From Devosia sp. 66-22 (GTDB lineage Bacteria > Pseudomonadota > Alphaproteobacteria > Rhizobiales > Devosiaceae), in contig MKUZ01000030.1 in assembly GCA_001899065.1 (NCBI GenBank), positions 203,521 through 267,520 of the forward strand: a DNA stretch of 64,000 nt. The letters are read 5' to 3'. Made by a program: the position numbers and the translations under genes. Each line of letters starts with the position of its first letter. Positions within the stretch are counted from its first letter, which is position 1. The notes beneath the pieces are model-generated. The model was given only the letters and a program-made list of their open reading frames with translations. It was not told where the DNA came from and searched no databases. Shown in pieces: positions 24,274 to 33,347 of the stretch.

Positions 24274-25113
24274 TCACTCCGCGGTCAGCACCTCCAGATC
24301 GGAGATGATCTCGATGACCTGCATGCGCTGCCTCTCCCAGCCGCCGGGGTCGCGGTCAGGCTCGAGGAAGGCGGTCATGCGGGCGAGAAAGTCGGGCGGC
24401 AGGCGCGGCAGCTCTTCCGCCATTGCGAGGTTCCACCCGTCGCCGGGGAAGTAGGTCCGGTTATGGGCGAACACCACCTGCAGAATGGTGTTGGCGAGCT
24501 TGCCGGTGAGACCAACGAGGAACACCAGATCGCGCCGGGCGACCTTGCTCGCATAGTGGTAGTCCGTCGCCCAGTAGCGCAGGATTTCCATGTTCTGGCT
24601 GACCAGGGCGTCGCGCATCGCGTCGGGGTAGGTCGCGAGTTGTTCCTTCCATCCGGCGAGTGTGCCGCGCGGATCGCTGATGATCTGCTGGTGGAAGATA
24701 TCCGTGGGCAAGTGATAGCCCCAGATCGTCCACTCGAAGGTCTTGAGGGTCCCGCTGCCTGCGAGCCAGGCGCTGAGATCGCGCTGCACGTTGGCGTAGA
24801 CCCGCGGCCACACGCCATCGGTGCGGAAGCCTCTCGCCTCCCAGCCGGCCATTGCCGCATCGAACCGGTTCCACGACATGCTGTTCCGACGGTCCTGCTC
24901 GAAGCCGTCGGCATAGACGCGAAAGTCGTAGTCGGACCGCGCATCGGAGCGACCCTTGGCGCGCGATCCGCCGAGCGCGACGGCGCCGTTTCCCTCGACC
25001 GCCAGATCGGCGATGAGCGGCGTCATCTCGGCAATGAGCTCGACTTCGAGGGCCGCGTCGGCGTCCCTCGTCTCGGCGGACGGGGGCGGATCGATGGATG
25101 GCGATGTCAGCAC
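24274..25113 (-). CDS. Nucleotidyltransferase-fold protein (DUF4037-like)
   Basis: A 279-residue protein with a pol-beta-type nucleotidyltransferase motif near the N-terminus, VALGGSRAKGRSDARSDYDF (GGS followed by the Asp-x-Asp metal ligands), and an all-helical C-terminal half. I use the GTG at 25113, which has a strong AGGGAGGA site, not the ATG at 25188. It lies 34 bases after the fucosidase stop and before the sugar-binding protein gene, so it is in the glycan operon. No HEPN or toxin-antitoxin partner is present. What it modifies is unknown; resistance or regulatory roles are both possible. Confidence 0.75.
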   Translation of the reverse strand: MLTSPSIDPPPSAETRDADAALEVELIAEMTPLIADLAVEGNGAVALGGSRAKGRSDARSDYDFRVYADGFEQDRRNSMSWNRFDAAMAGWEARGFRTDGVWPRVYANVQRDLSAWLAGSGTLKTFEWTIWGYHLPTDIFHQQIISDPRGTLAGWKEQLATYPDAMRDALVSQNMEILRYWATDYHYASKVARRDLVFLVGLTGKLANTILQVVFAHNRTYFPGDGWNLAMAEELPRLPPDFLARMTAFLEPDRDPGGWERQRMQVIEIISDLEVLTAE

Positions 25114-25147
25114 ACGATCCTCCCTGATCAGTGCCGGGCAGGGCCCG

Positions 25148-26473
25148 TCAGTCCTTGAGGATGAGTTCGATGACCGGAACGACGACATCCGGCTTGATCA
25201 CAGGCAGCTCGAGCGTGAGCATTCCCTTGCCGACGGTGACGCCGATGTTGGAGTCCACCTCGGCCTCGGGGTCGATCCACTGGATCTCGCTCGCATCGTG
25301 CAGGAACTGCGCATATTTCACGCGGCCGCCCAGCCCTTCGATATGGATGTGGCGGAACGGCCAGGTCTGCAGGTGCACGTAGAGCCTGTTGCCGCGCTGG
25401 GTGAGACGGCAGCCGGCAGGGGCCGTGTACCCCGATGGGCCAGCGCCATAGATTGATCGTCCGTTGAGGCGCATCCAGTCGCGATAGACTTCGAGCGCTC
25501 TGTTGGCGCGGGCATCGAAGGTGCCGCGCGCCGTCGGCCCGACATTCATCAGCAGATTGCCGCCCAGCGACACGGTGTCGATGAGGATGTTGATGAGCTG
25601 GCCGGCATCCTTCCAGGTGTTCTCGTCGCGGTGATATCCCCACGAGCCGCTGAAGGTGTGGCAGGCTTCCCAGCGGACCGGCTTGCCGTTGGCCAACGGC
25701 GCCACGCGCGGCGTGTACTGCTCAGGCGTCGCCAGATCTTTGGGGAAATTGCCGTCCGCCGGCAGGTCGAGCCGGTCGCCCACGATGATGTTGGGCTGCA
25801 ACTGGCGCACCAGCCCCATCAGCTCTTCGCTCTCCCAGTCGTTGCGACCCTTGCCGGGCATGCCGCGATGCTCGCGCTGGGGGTAACTGAAGTCGAACCA
25901 GATGACGGAGATTTCGCCGAAATTGGTCAGCAGCTCGGTGACCTGGTTGCGCATGTATTCCGCATAGCGGCGGACATCGCGCGTCTTGTTCATCTCGGGC
26001 GCGTCGGGGTGGTTGCGCAGCGGATGGATGGCGTCGATCGGGAACTGCGGATGGTGCCAGTCGATGAGGGAGTAGTAGAAGCCGACACGCAGTCCCTCGG
26101 CCCGGAACGCTTCGACATAGGGCTTGAGCAGGTCCCTGCCGTAGGGCGTATTGGTGGCCTTGTAGTCGGTGAACTCGCTGTCCCACAGGCAGAAGCCTTC
26201 ATGGTGCTTGGCCGTCAGCACCACATATTTCATCCCGGCCTCGCGGGCGCGGCGTGCCCATTCCTTGGGGTCGTAGAGATCGGGGTCGAAGTTCTCGAAG
26301 TACTTGGCGTAGGTCTCGCCCGGGATTTCCTCGCGGTTCTGCACCCATTCATGGCGCGCGGCGAGCGCGTAGAGGCCGAAATGGATGAACATTCCGAACC
26401 GGTCCGCTCCGAACCAGGCCTTGCCGGCTGCCGGGTCGGCGGCGCCTGCGAATGTCAGCGAGCTATTCAACAC
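25148..26473 (-). CDS. GH29 alpha-L-fucosidase
   Basis: A 441-residue fucosidase. The N-terminal barrel shows FGMFIHFGLYALAARHEW, KYVVLTAKHHEGFCLWDSEF and the nucleophile Asp194 in SVIWFDFSY; GNLLMNVGPTARG is the conserved late motif. No signal peptide, so it acts on imported oligosaccharides. A GGGAGG site lies 2 bases before a GTG (26473) and 5 bases before a TTG (26470); the TTG has better spacing, so the start may be one codon later. It heads the minus-strand glycan operon and diverges from the LacI gene, with a perfect operator 27 bases upstream. Confidence 0.94.
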   Translation of the reverse strand: MLNSSLTFAGAADPAAGKAWFGADRFGMFIHFGLYALAARHEWVQNREEIPGETYAKYFENFDPDLYDPKEWARRAREAGMKYVVLTAKHHEGFCLWDSEFTDYKATNTPYGRDLLKPYVEAFRAEGLRVGFYYSLIDWHHPQFPIDAIHPLRNHPDAPEMNKTRDVRRYAEYMRNQVTELLTNFGEISVIWFDFSYPQREHRGMPGKGRNDWESEELMGLVRQLQPNIIVGDRLDLPADGNFPKDLATPEQYTPRVAPLANGKPVRWEACHTFSGSWGYHRDENTWKDAGQLINILIDTVSLGGNLLMNVGPTARGTFDARANRALEVYRDWMRLNGRSIYGAGPSGYTAPAGCRLTQRGNRLYVHLQTWPFRHIHIEGLGGRVKYAQFLHDASEIQWIDPEAEVDSNIGVTVGKGMLTLELPVIKPDVVVPVIELILKD

Positions 26474-26499
26474 GTCCTCCCAAGGTATCGTCGGTAGCC

Positions 26500-26515
26500 A
26501 TCGAACCGGTTCGAT
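26500..26515. promoter_or_regulatory. LacI-type operator O1
   Basis: ATCGAACCGGTTCGAT is a perfect 16-bp palindrome with the central CG typical of LacI-family sites. It lies just downstream of the candidate fucosidase -10 box, where a repressor would block transcription, and 13 of 16 positions recur at 26669-26684. Confidence 0.8.
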
Positions 26516-26520
26516 AGTTC

Positions 26521-26549
26521 AGCATCGTTCGACCGCTTTCAGGAGTCAA
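26521..26549 (-). promoter_or_regulatory. Candidate promoter of the glycan operon
   Basis: On the minus strand TTGACT (26544-26549), 17 bases, GATGCT (26521-26526). The -35 is good and the -10 poor. The LacI operator lies immediately downstream. Confidence 0.4.
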
Positions 26550-26668
26550 GCCGATTCCGCTTGCCGGGCATTCCTGTGCAATTTCCCTTGCGGAAGTCGA
26601 GCGAGATGATAGGTATTTCGATGCTGTTTGAATGGGTTGGCGCAATTCCGGCTTCCGGTCGGGCAACG

Positions 26669-26684
26669 ATAGAAGCGGTTCGAA
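26669..26684. promoter_or_regulatory. LacI-type operator O2
   Basis: ATAGAAGCGGTTCGAA matches the perfect operator at 26500 in 13 of 16 positions and ends 6 bases before the lacI-family start codon, so it probably serves autoregulation or loop formation with O1. Confidence 0.55.
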
Positions 26685-26690
26685 GTCGCG

Positions 26691-27698
26691 ATGGCCACCA
26701 TACGTGATGTAGCCCGGCTGGCGGAGGTTTCGGTCTCCACGGTCTCGCTCGCCCTCAGTAATCCCGGCCGCGTCAGCCCCAAGACGCTCGAGCGGATTCG
26801 CGATGCCGTAGCCGCCGTCGGCTATGTTGCCGACCCGCTGGCGCAGAGCCTCGCCCGCGGGCGCAGCCGTATGATCGGCTTCGTCGTGGGCAATGTCGGC
26901 AACCCGTTCTTCGGCGACATCCGCCGCGAGCTCGAGAATTACGCCTTGGAGCACGACCACTTCGTGCTGATCACGGACTCCTCGGGCAAGCTCGACCGCG
27001 AACGCGCCCTCGTCGAGCACCTGGCGGGCCTCAAAGTCGCGGGCCTCGTCCTAGCGCCCTCGGGGCACGGTCGTGACTATGTCGACTTCGTCCACGGCCT
27101 CAAGATTCCGACCGTCTGCTTCGATCAAAAGGTGCCGGGGATAGAACGGGATTTTGTCGGGTCGGACAACTATCTCGCCGGCGCCATGCTGACCGAGCAC
27201 CTGCTGCAACTGGGCCATCGCCGCATCGCCTTCATTGCCGGCCCGCATCATATGCACACCGCGAGCGAACGCCTGCGCGGCTTCACCGACACCATGGCGA
27301 GCGCGGGCGTCGAAGTGCGCCCCAACCTCGTGGTCGACGGTCAGTTCACGCGCAGCGCCGGGTATGAGGCGGCGATGCGCCTCCTGATCCAGCCGGAACG
27401 GCCGACGGCGATCCTCGGCGCGAACAACGCAGTCGCACTCGCCGCGCTGCAGGCGATGCAGGAACTCGGCTTCAACTGCCCGGACGATATCTCGCTGGCC
27501 ATGATCGACGACGTGCAGTGGAGCAACGTCATCACGCCACGCATCACCATGGTGGTGCAGGACACGCTCAAGCTGGGCGGCATCATCGCGCGGCGCGTGC
27601 TCCATCGCATCATGAGCCCCGAAGGGGCCGCCGACCCGCCGCAGGATTTCGTCCTGACGCCGCGCTTCGTCCCCGGCGCGTCCTGCCGCCGGATCTAG
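26691..27698 (+). CDS. LacI family transcriptional regulator
   Basis: A 335-residue LacI repressor. The N-terminal helix-turn-helix is TIRDVARLAEVSVSTVSLAL and the hinge helix VADPLAQSLARGRS; the rest is a periplasmic-binding-protein-like sensor (IGFVVGNVGNPFFGDI, VGSDNYLAGAMLTEHLLQLG, ILGANNAVALAAL). It diverges from the glycan operon and its leader holds a second operator copy. The inducer is probably a fucose- or arabinose-containing sugar. Its stop codon shares CTAG with the convergent ABC ATPase gene. Confidence 0.93.
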   Translation: MATIRDVARLAEVSVSTVSLALSNPGRVSPKTLERIRDAVAAVGYVADPLAQSLARGRSRMIGFVVGNVGNPFFGDIRRELENYALEHDHFVLITDSSGKLDRERALVEHLAGLKVAGLVLAPSGHGRDYVDFVHGLKIPTVCFDQKVPGIERDFVGSDNYLAGAMLTEHLLQLGHRRIAFIAGPHHMHTASERLRGFTDTMASAGVEVRPNLVVDGQFTRSAGYEAAMRLLIQPERPTAILGANNAVALAALQAMQELGFNCPDDISLAMIDDVQWSNVITPRITMVVQDTLKLGGIIARRVLHRIMSPEGAADPPQDFVLTPRFVPGASCRRI

Positions 27699-29512
27699 GC
27701 CACCTGCACCAGGTGTCCGGGGCCGACCTCGCGATAGGTGCGGGCGGGTGGCACATAGTCGGGCGCGCGAACCGCGCTGGCGATCTCGTCGTTGGACACA
27801 GGTTTGCGCGCCATGCGCTTGGCGGGATCGGGCAGAGGAACGGCGTCGAGCAGCTTGCGCGTATAGGCATGCTGCGGATTGCCGAAAATGGCGGCGCGCG
27901 GTCCGATCTCGACGATCTCGCCCAGATACATGACACCGACGCGATGGCTGATCCGCTCGACGACCGCCATGTCGTGCGAGATGAAGAGATAGGCGATCCC
28001 CATGCTCTCCTGCAGGTCCATCATCAGATTGATGACCTGCGCCTTGATCGAGACGTCGAGGGCGGAGACCGCTTCGTCGGCGATGATGAGCTTGGGCTCG
28101 AGGGCAAGGGCGCGGGCGATGCAGATGCGCTGCTTCTGGCCGCCGGAGAATTCGTGCGGATAACGCGACGCCATATCAGGTGTCAGTCCGACGCGCTCGA
28201 GCAGTTCGCCGACGCGTCGCCGCGCCTCCGCGGCGGAAGCGAGCCGGTGCACCTTCAGCGGCTCGGCGATCGAATCGCCGACCGTGATGCGTGGGTTGAG
28301 GCTCGCGAACGGATCCTGGAACACCATCTGCGCGTCGCGGCGAAGGCTCTGCATTTCCGCCGCGCCGGCACCGATCGTCTCGCGGCCATTGATGCGGATG
28401 GAGCCCGACTGCGGCGACACCAGCTGCAGGATGGAGCGGCCCATGGTCGACTTGCCGCAGCCCGACTCGCCGACCAGTGCCAGCGTCTCCCCGGCGTTGA
28501 GCACGAAGCTCACATTCTCGACGGCATGGACGCGGCCGGTGACCCGGCCGAAGACGCCGTTGGCGATATCGAACCGGGTGACGAGATCACGCACTTCGAG
28601 CACCGGTGTGGTCGCGTCGATCTTGTCGGCGATCTCAGTCGGAGGGGCGACCTCGCCGGTGGCGAGATTGACGATGGGGAAGCGCGACGGGCGCGCGCTC
28701 GCCTGCATCGAGCCGAGGCGCGGCACCGCCGAGAGCAGGGCGCGCGAATAGGGATGCTGCGGCGCGGCGAACAAAGCGCCGGTCTCGTTCTCCTCGACCA
28801 CCTTGCCGCGGTACATCACGAGGGTGCGATCGGCGATCTCGGCGACCACGCCCATATCGTGCGTGATGAACAGGATCGACATCTGCTCCTCGTCCTGCAG
28901 CTCTTTGAGCAGGTCGAGGATCTGGGCCTGGATGGTGACGTCGAGCGCCGTGGTCGGCTCGTCTGCGATCAGCAATTGCGGCTTGCAGGCGAGCGCCATG
29001 GCGATCATCACGCGCTGCCGCATGCCGCCGGACAGGCGGTAGGGGTATTCGACGAAGCGTGAGCGGGCGGCCGGTATGCGGACACGCTCCAGCAGGCGGA
29101 TCGACTCCGCCTCCGCCGCGGCCGCCGAGATCGACTGGTGCCACATCAAGGCTTCGGCGATCTGGTTGCCGATGGTCAGAACCGGATTGAGGCTCGTCAT
29201 CGGCTCCTGAAAGATCATGCCGATGCGATTGCCGCGCAGTCTGCGCATCTCGGCATCGGGGAGCTTGAGCAGGTCGCGGCCATCGAACCGGACCTCGCCC
29301 TCGATCCGCGCGCTGTCGGCTTCGAGCAGACGCATCACCGACAACGCGGTGACGCTCTTGCCCGAGCCGGACTCGCCGACGATGGCGAGCGTCTGGTTGC
29401 GCCCGAGCTCGAAGGAGACGTCGTGCACGACCCTGGTCCAGTCGCGCCCGCTCCGGAACGCGGCGTTGAGGCCGCGCACCGACAGCATGGGCGTTGCCTC
29501 GGTCCCGGCCAT
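27695..29512 (-). CDS. Fused double ATP-binding subunit of a peptide/nickel-type ABC transporter
   Basis: A 605-residue protein with two complete ABC ATPase units, DppD-like then DppF-like. The first has Walker A GESGSGKS, signature LSGGMRQR and Walker [13 protein letters not shown]; the second has [16 protein letters not shown] and [12 protein letters not shown]. Each is followed by the oligopeptide-type C-terminal extension ([12 protein letters not shown] and [12 protein letters not shown]). The ATG shares one base with the amidohydrolase stop (TGATG). A longer open frame upstream is only an out-of-frame reading of the amidohydrolase gene. Last gene of the operon. Confidence 0.94.
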   Translation of the reverse strand: MAGTEATPMLSVRGLNAAFRSGRDWTRVVHDVSFELGRNQTLAIVGESGSGKSVTALSVMRLLEADSARIEGEVRFDGRDLLKLPDAEMRRLRGNRIGMIFQEPMTSLNPVLTIGNQIAEALMWHQSISAAAAEAESIRLLERVRIPAARSRFVEYPYRLSGGMRQRVMIAMALACKPQLLIADEPTTALDVTIQAQILDLLKELQDEEQMSILFITHDMGVVAEIADRTLVMYRGKVVEENETGALFAAPQHPYSRALLSAVPRLGSMQASARPSRFPIVNLATGEVAPPTEIADKIDATTPVLEVRDLVTRFDIANGVFGRVTGRVHAVENVSFVLNAGETLALVGESGCGKSTMGRSILQLVSPQSGSIRINGRETIGAGAAEMQSLRRDAQMVFQDPFASLNPRITVGDSIAEPLKVHRLASAAEARRRVGELLERVGLTPDMASRYPHEFSGGQKQRICIARALALEPKLIIADEAVSALDVSIKAQVINLMMDLQESMGIAYLFISHDMAVVERISHRVGVMYLGEIVEIGPRAAIFGNPQHAYTRKLLDAVPLPDPAKRMARKPVSNDEIASAVRAPDYVPPARTYREVGPGHLVQVA

Positions 29513-30756
29513 CAGGCGTGCCCCGCCGTCTGCCCGCCGACATAGACGGTGCCCCGCGCCATGACGAAGGCGGGGGATTTGAGGTTCGCCGCGTCGTCGA
29601 GCGGATTGCCACGCAGGACGATGAGGTCGGCCGAGTAGCCCTTTTCGAGCCGGCCGACATGGTTGTCGATGAGCAGTGCGCGGGCCGCGCCAATCGTGGC
29701 CGAGCGCAGCGCGTCCACCGGCGCCTGGCCGGCCTTGATCATCCACACGACCTCGAGCCAGGTGCTGTCGAAGGGCGTTTCGTTGACGCCGGCGTCGTTG
29801 CCGCAGACCATGGGAATGCCCAGCCGCACCAGCTTGCCGAAATTGTCGATCATCTTGTCGAACTGGCGTAGTGCGTTGGCCTGCACATCGGTGGGCGCCT
29901 CGATGGTGCGCAGGTGCTCCAGAAACGGCATGGCGGTCGACAGATTGGCCATCATGGCCGAGCCGCTGTCGCGCAGCACGAGAGCCACCTCGTCGTCGTA
30001 GTTGCGATTGATCAGGCCGTTGGGCAGCCGTTCGAAGAAGGCGCAATGCTCGAGGCTGTCGAAGCGAGCCAGCGCGGCGCGGCGCACGCTCTCGGTCGCG
30101 AGCACGTGAGCGACGCTGGGAAGCGAGCGGCGCCGCGACTCGGCGGTCATGAGGTCGAGGCTGGGCTGCTCGAAGACAGTATCCTCGGGCTTCGAGCCGG
30201 GGGTCATCTGGCCGCCCGAGACCATGCACTTGACGCTCGTGCCGCCCTCGCGCTGCAGACGATCGATATGGGCGATGATGTCGCCGTCGTCGCGCACGAC
30301 GCCGTGCATGAAGTGCAGGTGCCCGCGCGGCACCGTGATCGGCGGGCCAGACAGGAGGAGCCGCGGCAGGGGGACGGGACTGAGGTCGGGGCGACGCGCG
30401 AGCGCCAGCGTCGTCCAGTGCGAACCGCAGTCGCGTGCTGTGGTGCACCCGCTCATGAGCAGGCGATGCGCGTTGCCGGCCGCACGCAGCAGCCGTTCCG
30501 CCGGGTCTTCGCTCTCGAAGTCCTTGAGCGGCGTCTGCGACCCGCTGAAGTCGAGATGGACGTGCGTGTTGAGCAGGCCCGGCATCACATAGTCGTCGCC
30601 GAAATCCGTGAGCTCCGCGCCGTCGGGCACCTCGCCGTGCTGGGCGACGGCGACGATCTTGTCGTCTTCGACGCGAAGCGCGGCGGCCTCGAAGCGGCCG
30701 GCCCGCTCGTTCCACACATTGTGCGATCGGATCCAGATGGGAGTGGAGTTGGCCAT
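29512..30756 (-). CDS. Amidohydrolase family protein (imidazolonepropionase/prolidase-like)
   Basis: A 414-residue metal-dependent amidohydrolase. Residues about 60-70 carry the metal-binding NTHVHLDFSG; GCTTARDCG, an EHCAFFER segment and GNDAGVNETPF (metal Asp) follow, and the C-terminus has ATIGAARALLIDNHVGRLEKG, the usual small beta-domain motif. Similar enzymes hydrolyse cyclic amides, Xaa-Pro peptides or carbamoyl compounds. It lies between the permease and ATPase genes of a peptide-type ABC operon, so its substrate is probably what the transporter brings in. Exact reaction unknown. Confidence 0.85.
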   Translation of the reverse strand: MANSTPIWIRSHNVWNERAGRFEAAALRVEDDKIVAVAQHGEVPDGAELTDFGDDYVMPGLLNTHVHLDFSGSQTPLKDFESEDPAERLLRAAGNAHRLLMSGCTTARDCGSHWTTLALARRPDLSPVPLPRLLLSGPPITVPRGHLHFMHGVVRDDGDIIAHIDRLQREGGTSVKCMVSGGQMTPGSKPEDTVFEQPSLDLMTAESRRRSLPSVAHVLATESVRRAALARFDSLEHCAFFERLPNGLINRNYDDEVALVLRDSGSAMMANLSTAMPFLEHLRTIEAPTDVQANALRQFDKMIDNFGKLVRLGIPMVCGNDAGVNETPFDSTWLEVVWMIKAGQAPVDALRSATIGAARALLIDNHVGRLEKGYSADLIVLRGNPLDDAANLKSPAFVMARGTVYVGGQTAGHA

Positions 30757-30766
30757 GGGAGTGTGC

Positions 30767-31711
30767 CTAGCGCTTGCTGACCGAGGGGTTGAGCAACCCG
30801 TAGAGGATATCGACCAGGAGATTGACGACGAGGATGAAGGAGGAGGCGATCAGCAAGAGTCCCTGGATCACGGGGTAATCGCGACGCAGCACCGAATTGA
30901 CGCCCAGGCTGCCGATACCCGGCAACTGGAACAGCGCCTCGGTGATGAACGCGCCGCTCAGCAGCAGGGCCATGGAGAGGCCGATGACGGTGACGATGGT
31001 GATCAGCGCGTTCTTGAACGCGTGGCGGCCGATGACGATGCGCTCGGGCAGGCCCTTGGCGCGCGCGGTCCTGATGTAGTCGGCGCGCAGAACCTGCAGC
31101 AGGCTGGCGCGCGTCATGCGAGCGAGCAGGGCCGATTGCGACAGCCCGAGGGCGAGGGCCGGGAGCGCCAGATGGTGCAGCCAGGGGAGGAAACCCTCGG
31201 AAAGCGGAACATAGCGACCGATCGGGAACCAGCGCAGCTCCACGCCCAGGAGGTAGATCAGCAGCATGCCGACCACGAATTCGGGGATGGACAGGAAGGT
31301 GAGTGAGACGCCGATGCTGGTGGCGTCCTTCCAGGAGTTGGGTGACAGCGCGGCGATGGCGCCGAGCGGAATGCCGACCGCCATGGCGATGAGCAGCGAG
31401 AGGGCGCCGAGGCTCAGTGTCACGGGCAGGCGCTCGACGATCGCTTCGATGACACTGCGGCCAAGGAAGAAGGACTGGCCCAGGTCGCCGGTGAGAGAAC
31501 CGGCGACCCAGTTGTAGAGCTGATGCCAGTAGGGCAGGTCGAGCCCGAGACGCGCCCGGGCGGCATCAAGCGAGGCGGGGCCGGCATCCTGTCCCACGAA
31601 GGCCGCGGCTGGGTCGCCGGGTGTCGCGTGGACGATGACAAAGGAGAGTACGCTCACGCCCACCCACATGGGGATGAACAGCACTAGCCTTCGCAGGATC
31701 AGGTTGAGCAT
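30767..31711 (-). CDS. Peptide/nickel-type ABC transporter permease (DppB-like)
   Basis: A 314-residue permease with six helices. The N-terminal MLNLILRRLVLFIPMWVGVSVLSF, the GQSFFLGRSVIEAIVERLPVTL region and the EAA loop RTARAKGLPERIVIGRHAFKNALI are typical DppB features. It lies 15 bases downstream of the binding-protein gene and 10 bases upstream of the amidohydrolase gene. Confidence 0.93.
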   Translation of the reverse strand: MLNLILRRLVLFIPMWVGVSVLSFVIVHATPGDPAAAFVGQDAGPASLDAARARLGLDLPYWHQLYNWVAGSLTGDLGQSFFLGRSVIEAIVERLPVTLSLGALSLLIAMAVGIPLGAIAALSPNSWKDATSIGVSLTFLSIPEFVVGMLLIYLLGVELRWFPIGRYVPLSEGFLPWLHHLALPALALGLSQSALLARMTRASLLQVLRADYIRTARAKGLPERIVIGRHAFKNALITIVTVIGLSMALLLSGAFITEALFQLPGIGSLGVNSVLRRDYPVIQGLLLIASSFILVVNLLVDILYGLLNPSVSKR

Positions 31712-31726
31712 GGCCGGGCGCCTTAC

Positions 31727-33295
31727 TTACTTGCGGTTCTGCGAAACGTTCCAGAAGCGCGGGGTGACGTAGAACGGAGAGTAGCCGCTCAGAGTGTTGC
31801 GCGAACCTTCCGCTTCGAAATAGTCGCCGATCCGCAGCACCGGAAGATCGGTCCACACAAGTGCCTGCGCCTGCTCCCAGGCTGCCTTGCGGGCCTCGAC
31901 ATCGGCGCCCGAGTTCAGGACATCAAGCAACTTGCCCAGCTCCTCGCTGCAATAGCCGAACGCACCTAGCGCACCGCATTGCAGCGAACCTGTGACCTGG
32001 AAGGGGTCGAAGCGAGGCGACCAGCCGGTCTGGTTGATGGCCCAGTCGGTCTGGGTCTGGGCGCGCTTGATCTGCGACGGCCAGTCCATGAGCTCGATCT
32101 GGATGTTGATGCCGGCCTGCTGCCACTGTGCGGCGAGGGCCTGCGAGGCCTTGTACATCCAGCCATAGTTCTGGTTCGTCAGGTAGATGATCGGCTCGCC
32201 ATCGTAGCCGGCCTCGGCGAGCTTCGCCTTCACCCGCTCCATATCGGGCTTGTTGTAGAAGTCCGATCCAGCGTTGGTGTTCCAGGCCGTCTGTTCGGGG
32301 AAGAAGATGCTCGGCTGGACCCGGTAATAGGCCTCGCGCCCGAACGTCGCGGCCATCAGCACCTGCTCGGGATTGATGGCAGCGAGCAGCGCCTCGCGGA
32401 ACGGGAGCTTGGCGACCCACTCGTTCTTGTGGTCGAGCTCGAGCACGATGGCCCAGCGTGGCTTGACGATCTCGACCTTGATGTTCGTGTCCTGCTCGAG
32501 ATCAGGAACCGCGGTGATCGAGAGTGCCTCGGCGAAGTCGAAGTCACCGGTGCGCAGACCGGCGACGCGGCTTGCTTCTTCCGTCACCGGCAGCAGGTTC
32601 ACTTCGTCGACGCAGGCCGTACGCGCGCCACCGAAGCCGTCGGGGCCGTCGCCCGGCGCCTGAGAATAGTCCTTGAACTTCGCCAGCTTCACGCCGACAT
32701 CGGGCGTCCAGTTGGCGAGCGAGAACGGGCCCGTGCCGATGGCGTCGGCGGGCAGGATTTCCTTCTCGCCGTACTTGTCGATGACCGACTTCGGCATGAT
32801 CGCCGCGTTGACCGGAATGGCCATGTTCGACAGGAGCGGGAAATCCCCGCTCAGGTTGAACTTGACCTCCAGGGGGCCAACCGTCTCCACCGAGACGACG
32901 TTGGTGAAGGTGCTGTTGGCCGGCGAGTACTTGAGGAAACGCTGGAACGATGCGGTGACGTCATCGGCCGTCATCGTCTCGCCATTGTGGAACTTCACCC
33001 CATCGCGCAGGGTGAAGGTGTAGCTGAGGCCATCGTCGGCGCGGGTCCAGGATGATGCCAGTTGCGGGATCACCTCGTAGCCCTGATTGAAGGTGACCAG
33101 CGACTCGAAGACGTGAATGTTGATCTCACGACTGGCAGCAGTCGTGGTCATCATCGGGTCCATCGTGGACGGGCTGGCCGTCATGGCGGCCTGGATCACG
33201 CCACCCTCGGTCTCGCACACGGCCGCGAGGGCCAGGTTCGAGGTCCCGGCGAGGGCGATCGAAGCCAGAAGAAGAGATCTAGTCAGATGTAACAT
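31727..33295 (-). CDS. Peptide/nickel-type ABC transporter substrate-binding protein
   Basis: A 522-residue family 5 solute-binding protein. The first ~25 residues are a Sec signal (LLLASIALAGTSNLALAAVC, which could also be read as a lipobox-like end). The mature protein has STMDPMMTTTAASREINIHVFESL, YTFTLRDGVKFHNGETMTADDV and the late WPSQIKRAQTQTDWAINQTGW. It is encoded in an operon with an amidohydrolase and a PLP lyase. Ligand unknown; peptide-like or cyclic amide compounds are plausible. Confidence 0.92.
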   Translation of the reverse strand: MLHLTRSLLLASIALAGTSNLALAAVCETEGGVIQAAMTASPSTMDPMMTTTAASREINIHVFESLVTFNQGYEVIPQLASSWTRADDGLSYTFTLRDGVKFHNGETMTADDVTASFQRFLKYSPANSTFTNVVSVETVGPLEVKFNLSGDFPLLSNMAIPVNAAIMPKSVIDKYGEKEILPADAIGTGPFSLANWTPDVGVKLAKFKDYSQAPGDGPDGFGGARTACVDEVNLLPVTEEASRVAGLRTGDFDFAEALSITAVPDLEQDTNIKVEIVKPRWAIVLELDHKNEWVAKLPFREALLAAINPEQVLMAATFGREAYYRVQPSIFFPEQTAWNTNAGSDFYNKPDMERVKAKLAEAGYDGEPIIYLTNQNYGWMYKASQALAAQWQQAGINIQIELMDWPSQIKRAQTQTDWAINQTGWSPRFDPFQVTGSLQCGALGAFGYCSEELGKLLDVLNSGADVEARKAAWEQAQALVWTDLPVLRIGDYFEAEGSRNTLSGYSPFYVTPRFWNVSQNRK

Positions 33296-33347
33296 CGTTG
33301 TCGTTCTCCACTGCTACGTTGCGCCGACCCATCTCAGGGGCGGCAGG

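Noticed and set aside
22860-24308. A 482-codon plus-strand open frame opposite the sugar-binding protein gene
   Set aside because: Composition is Gly/Arg/Glu/His-rich with no domain, as expected for an antisense shadow in GC-rich DNA; the minus strand has a signal peptide and a complete binding protein.
27695-30715. A 1006-codon frame suggesting a giant fusion with the ABC ATPases
   Set aside because: Only the last 605 codons are real; the upstream part is an out-of-frame reading of the amidohydrolase gene, and a TGATG junction marks the true start.
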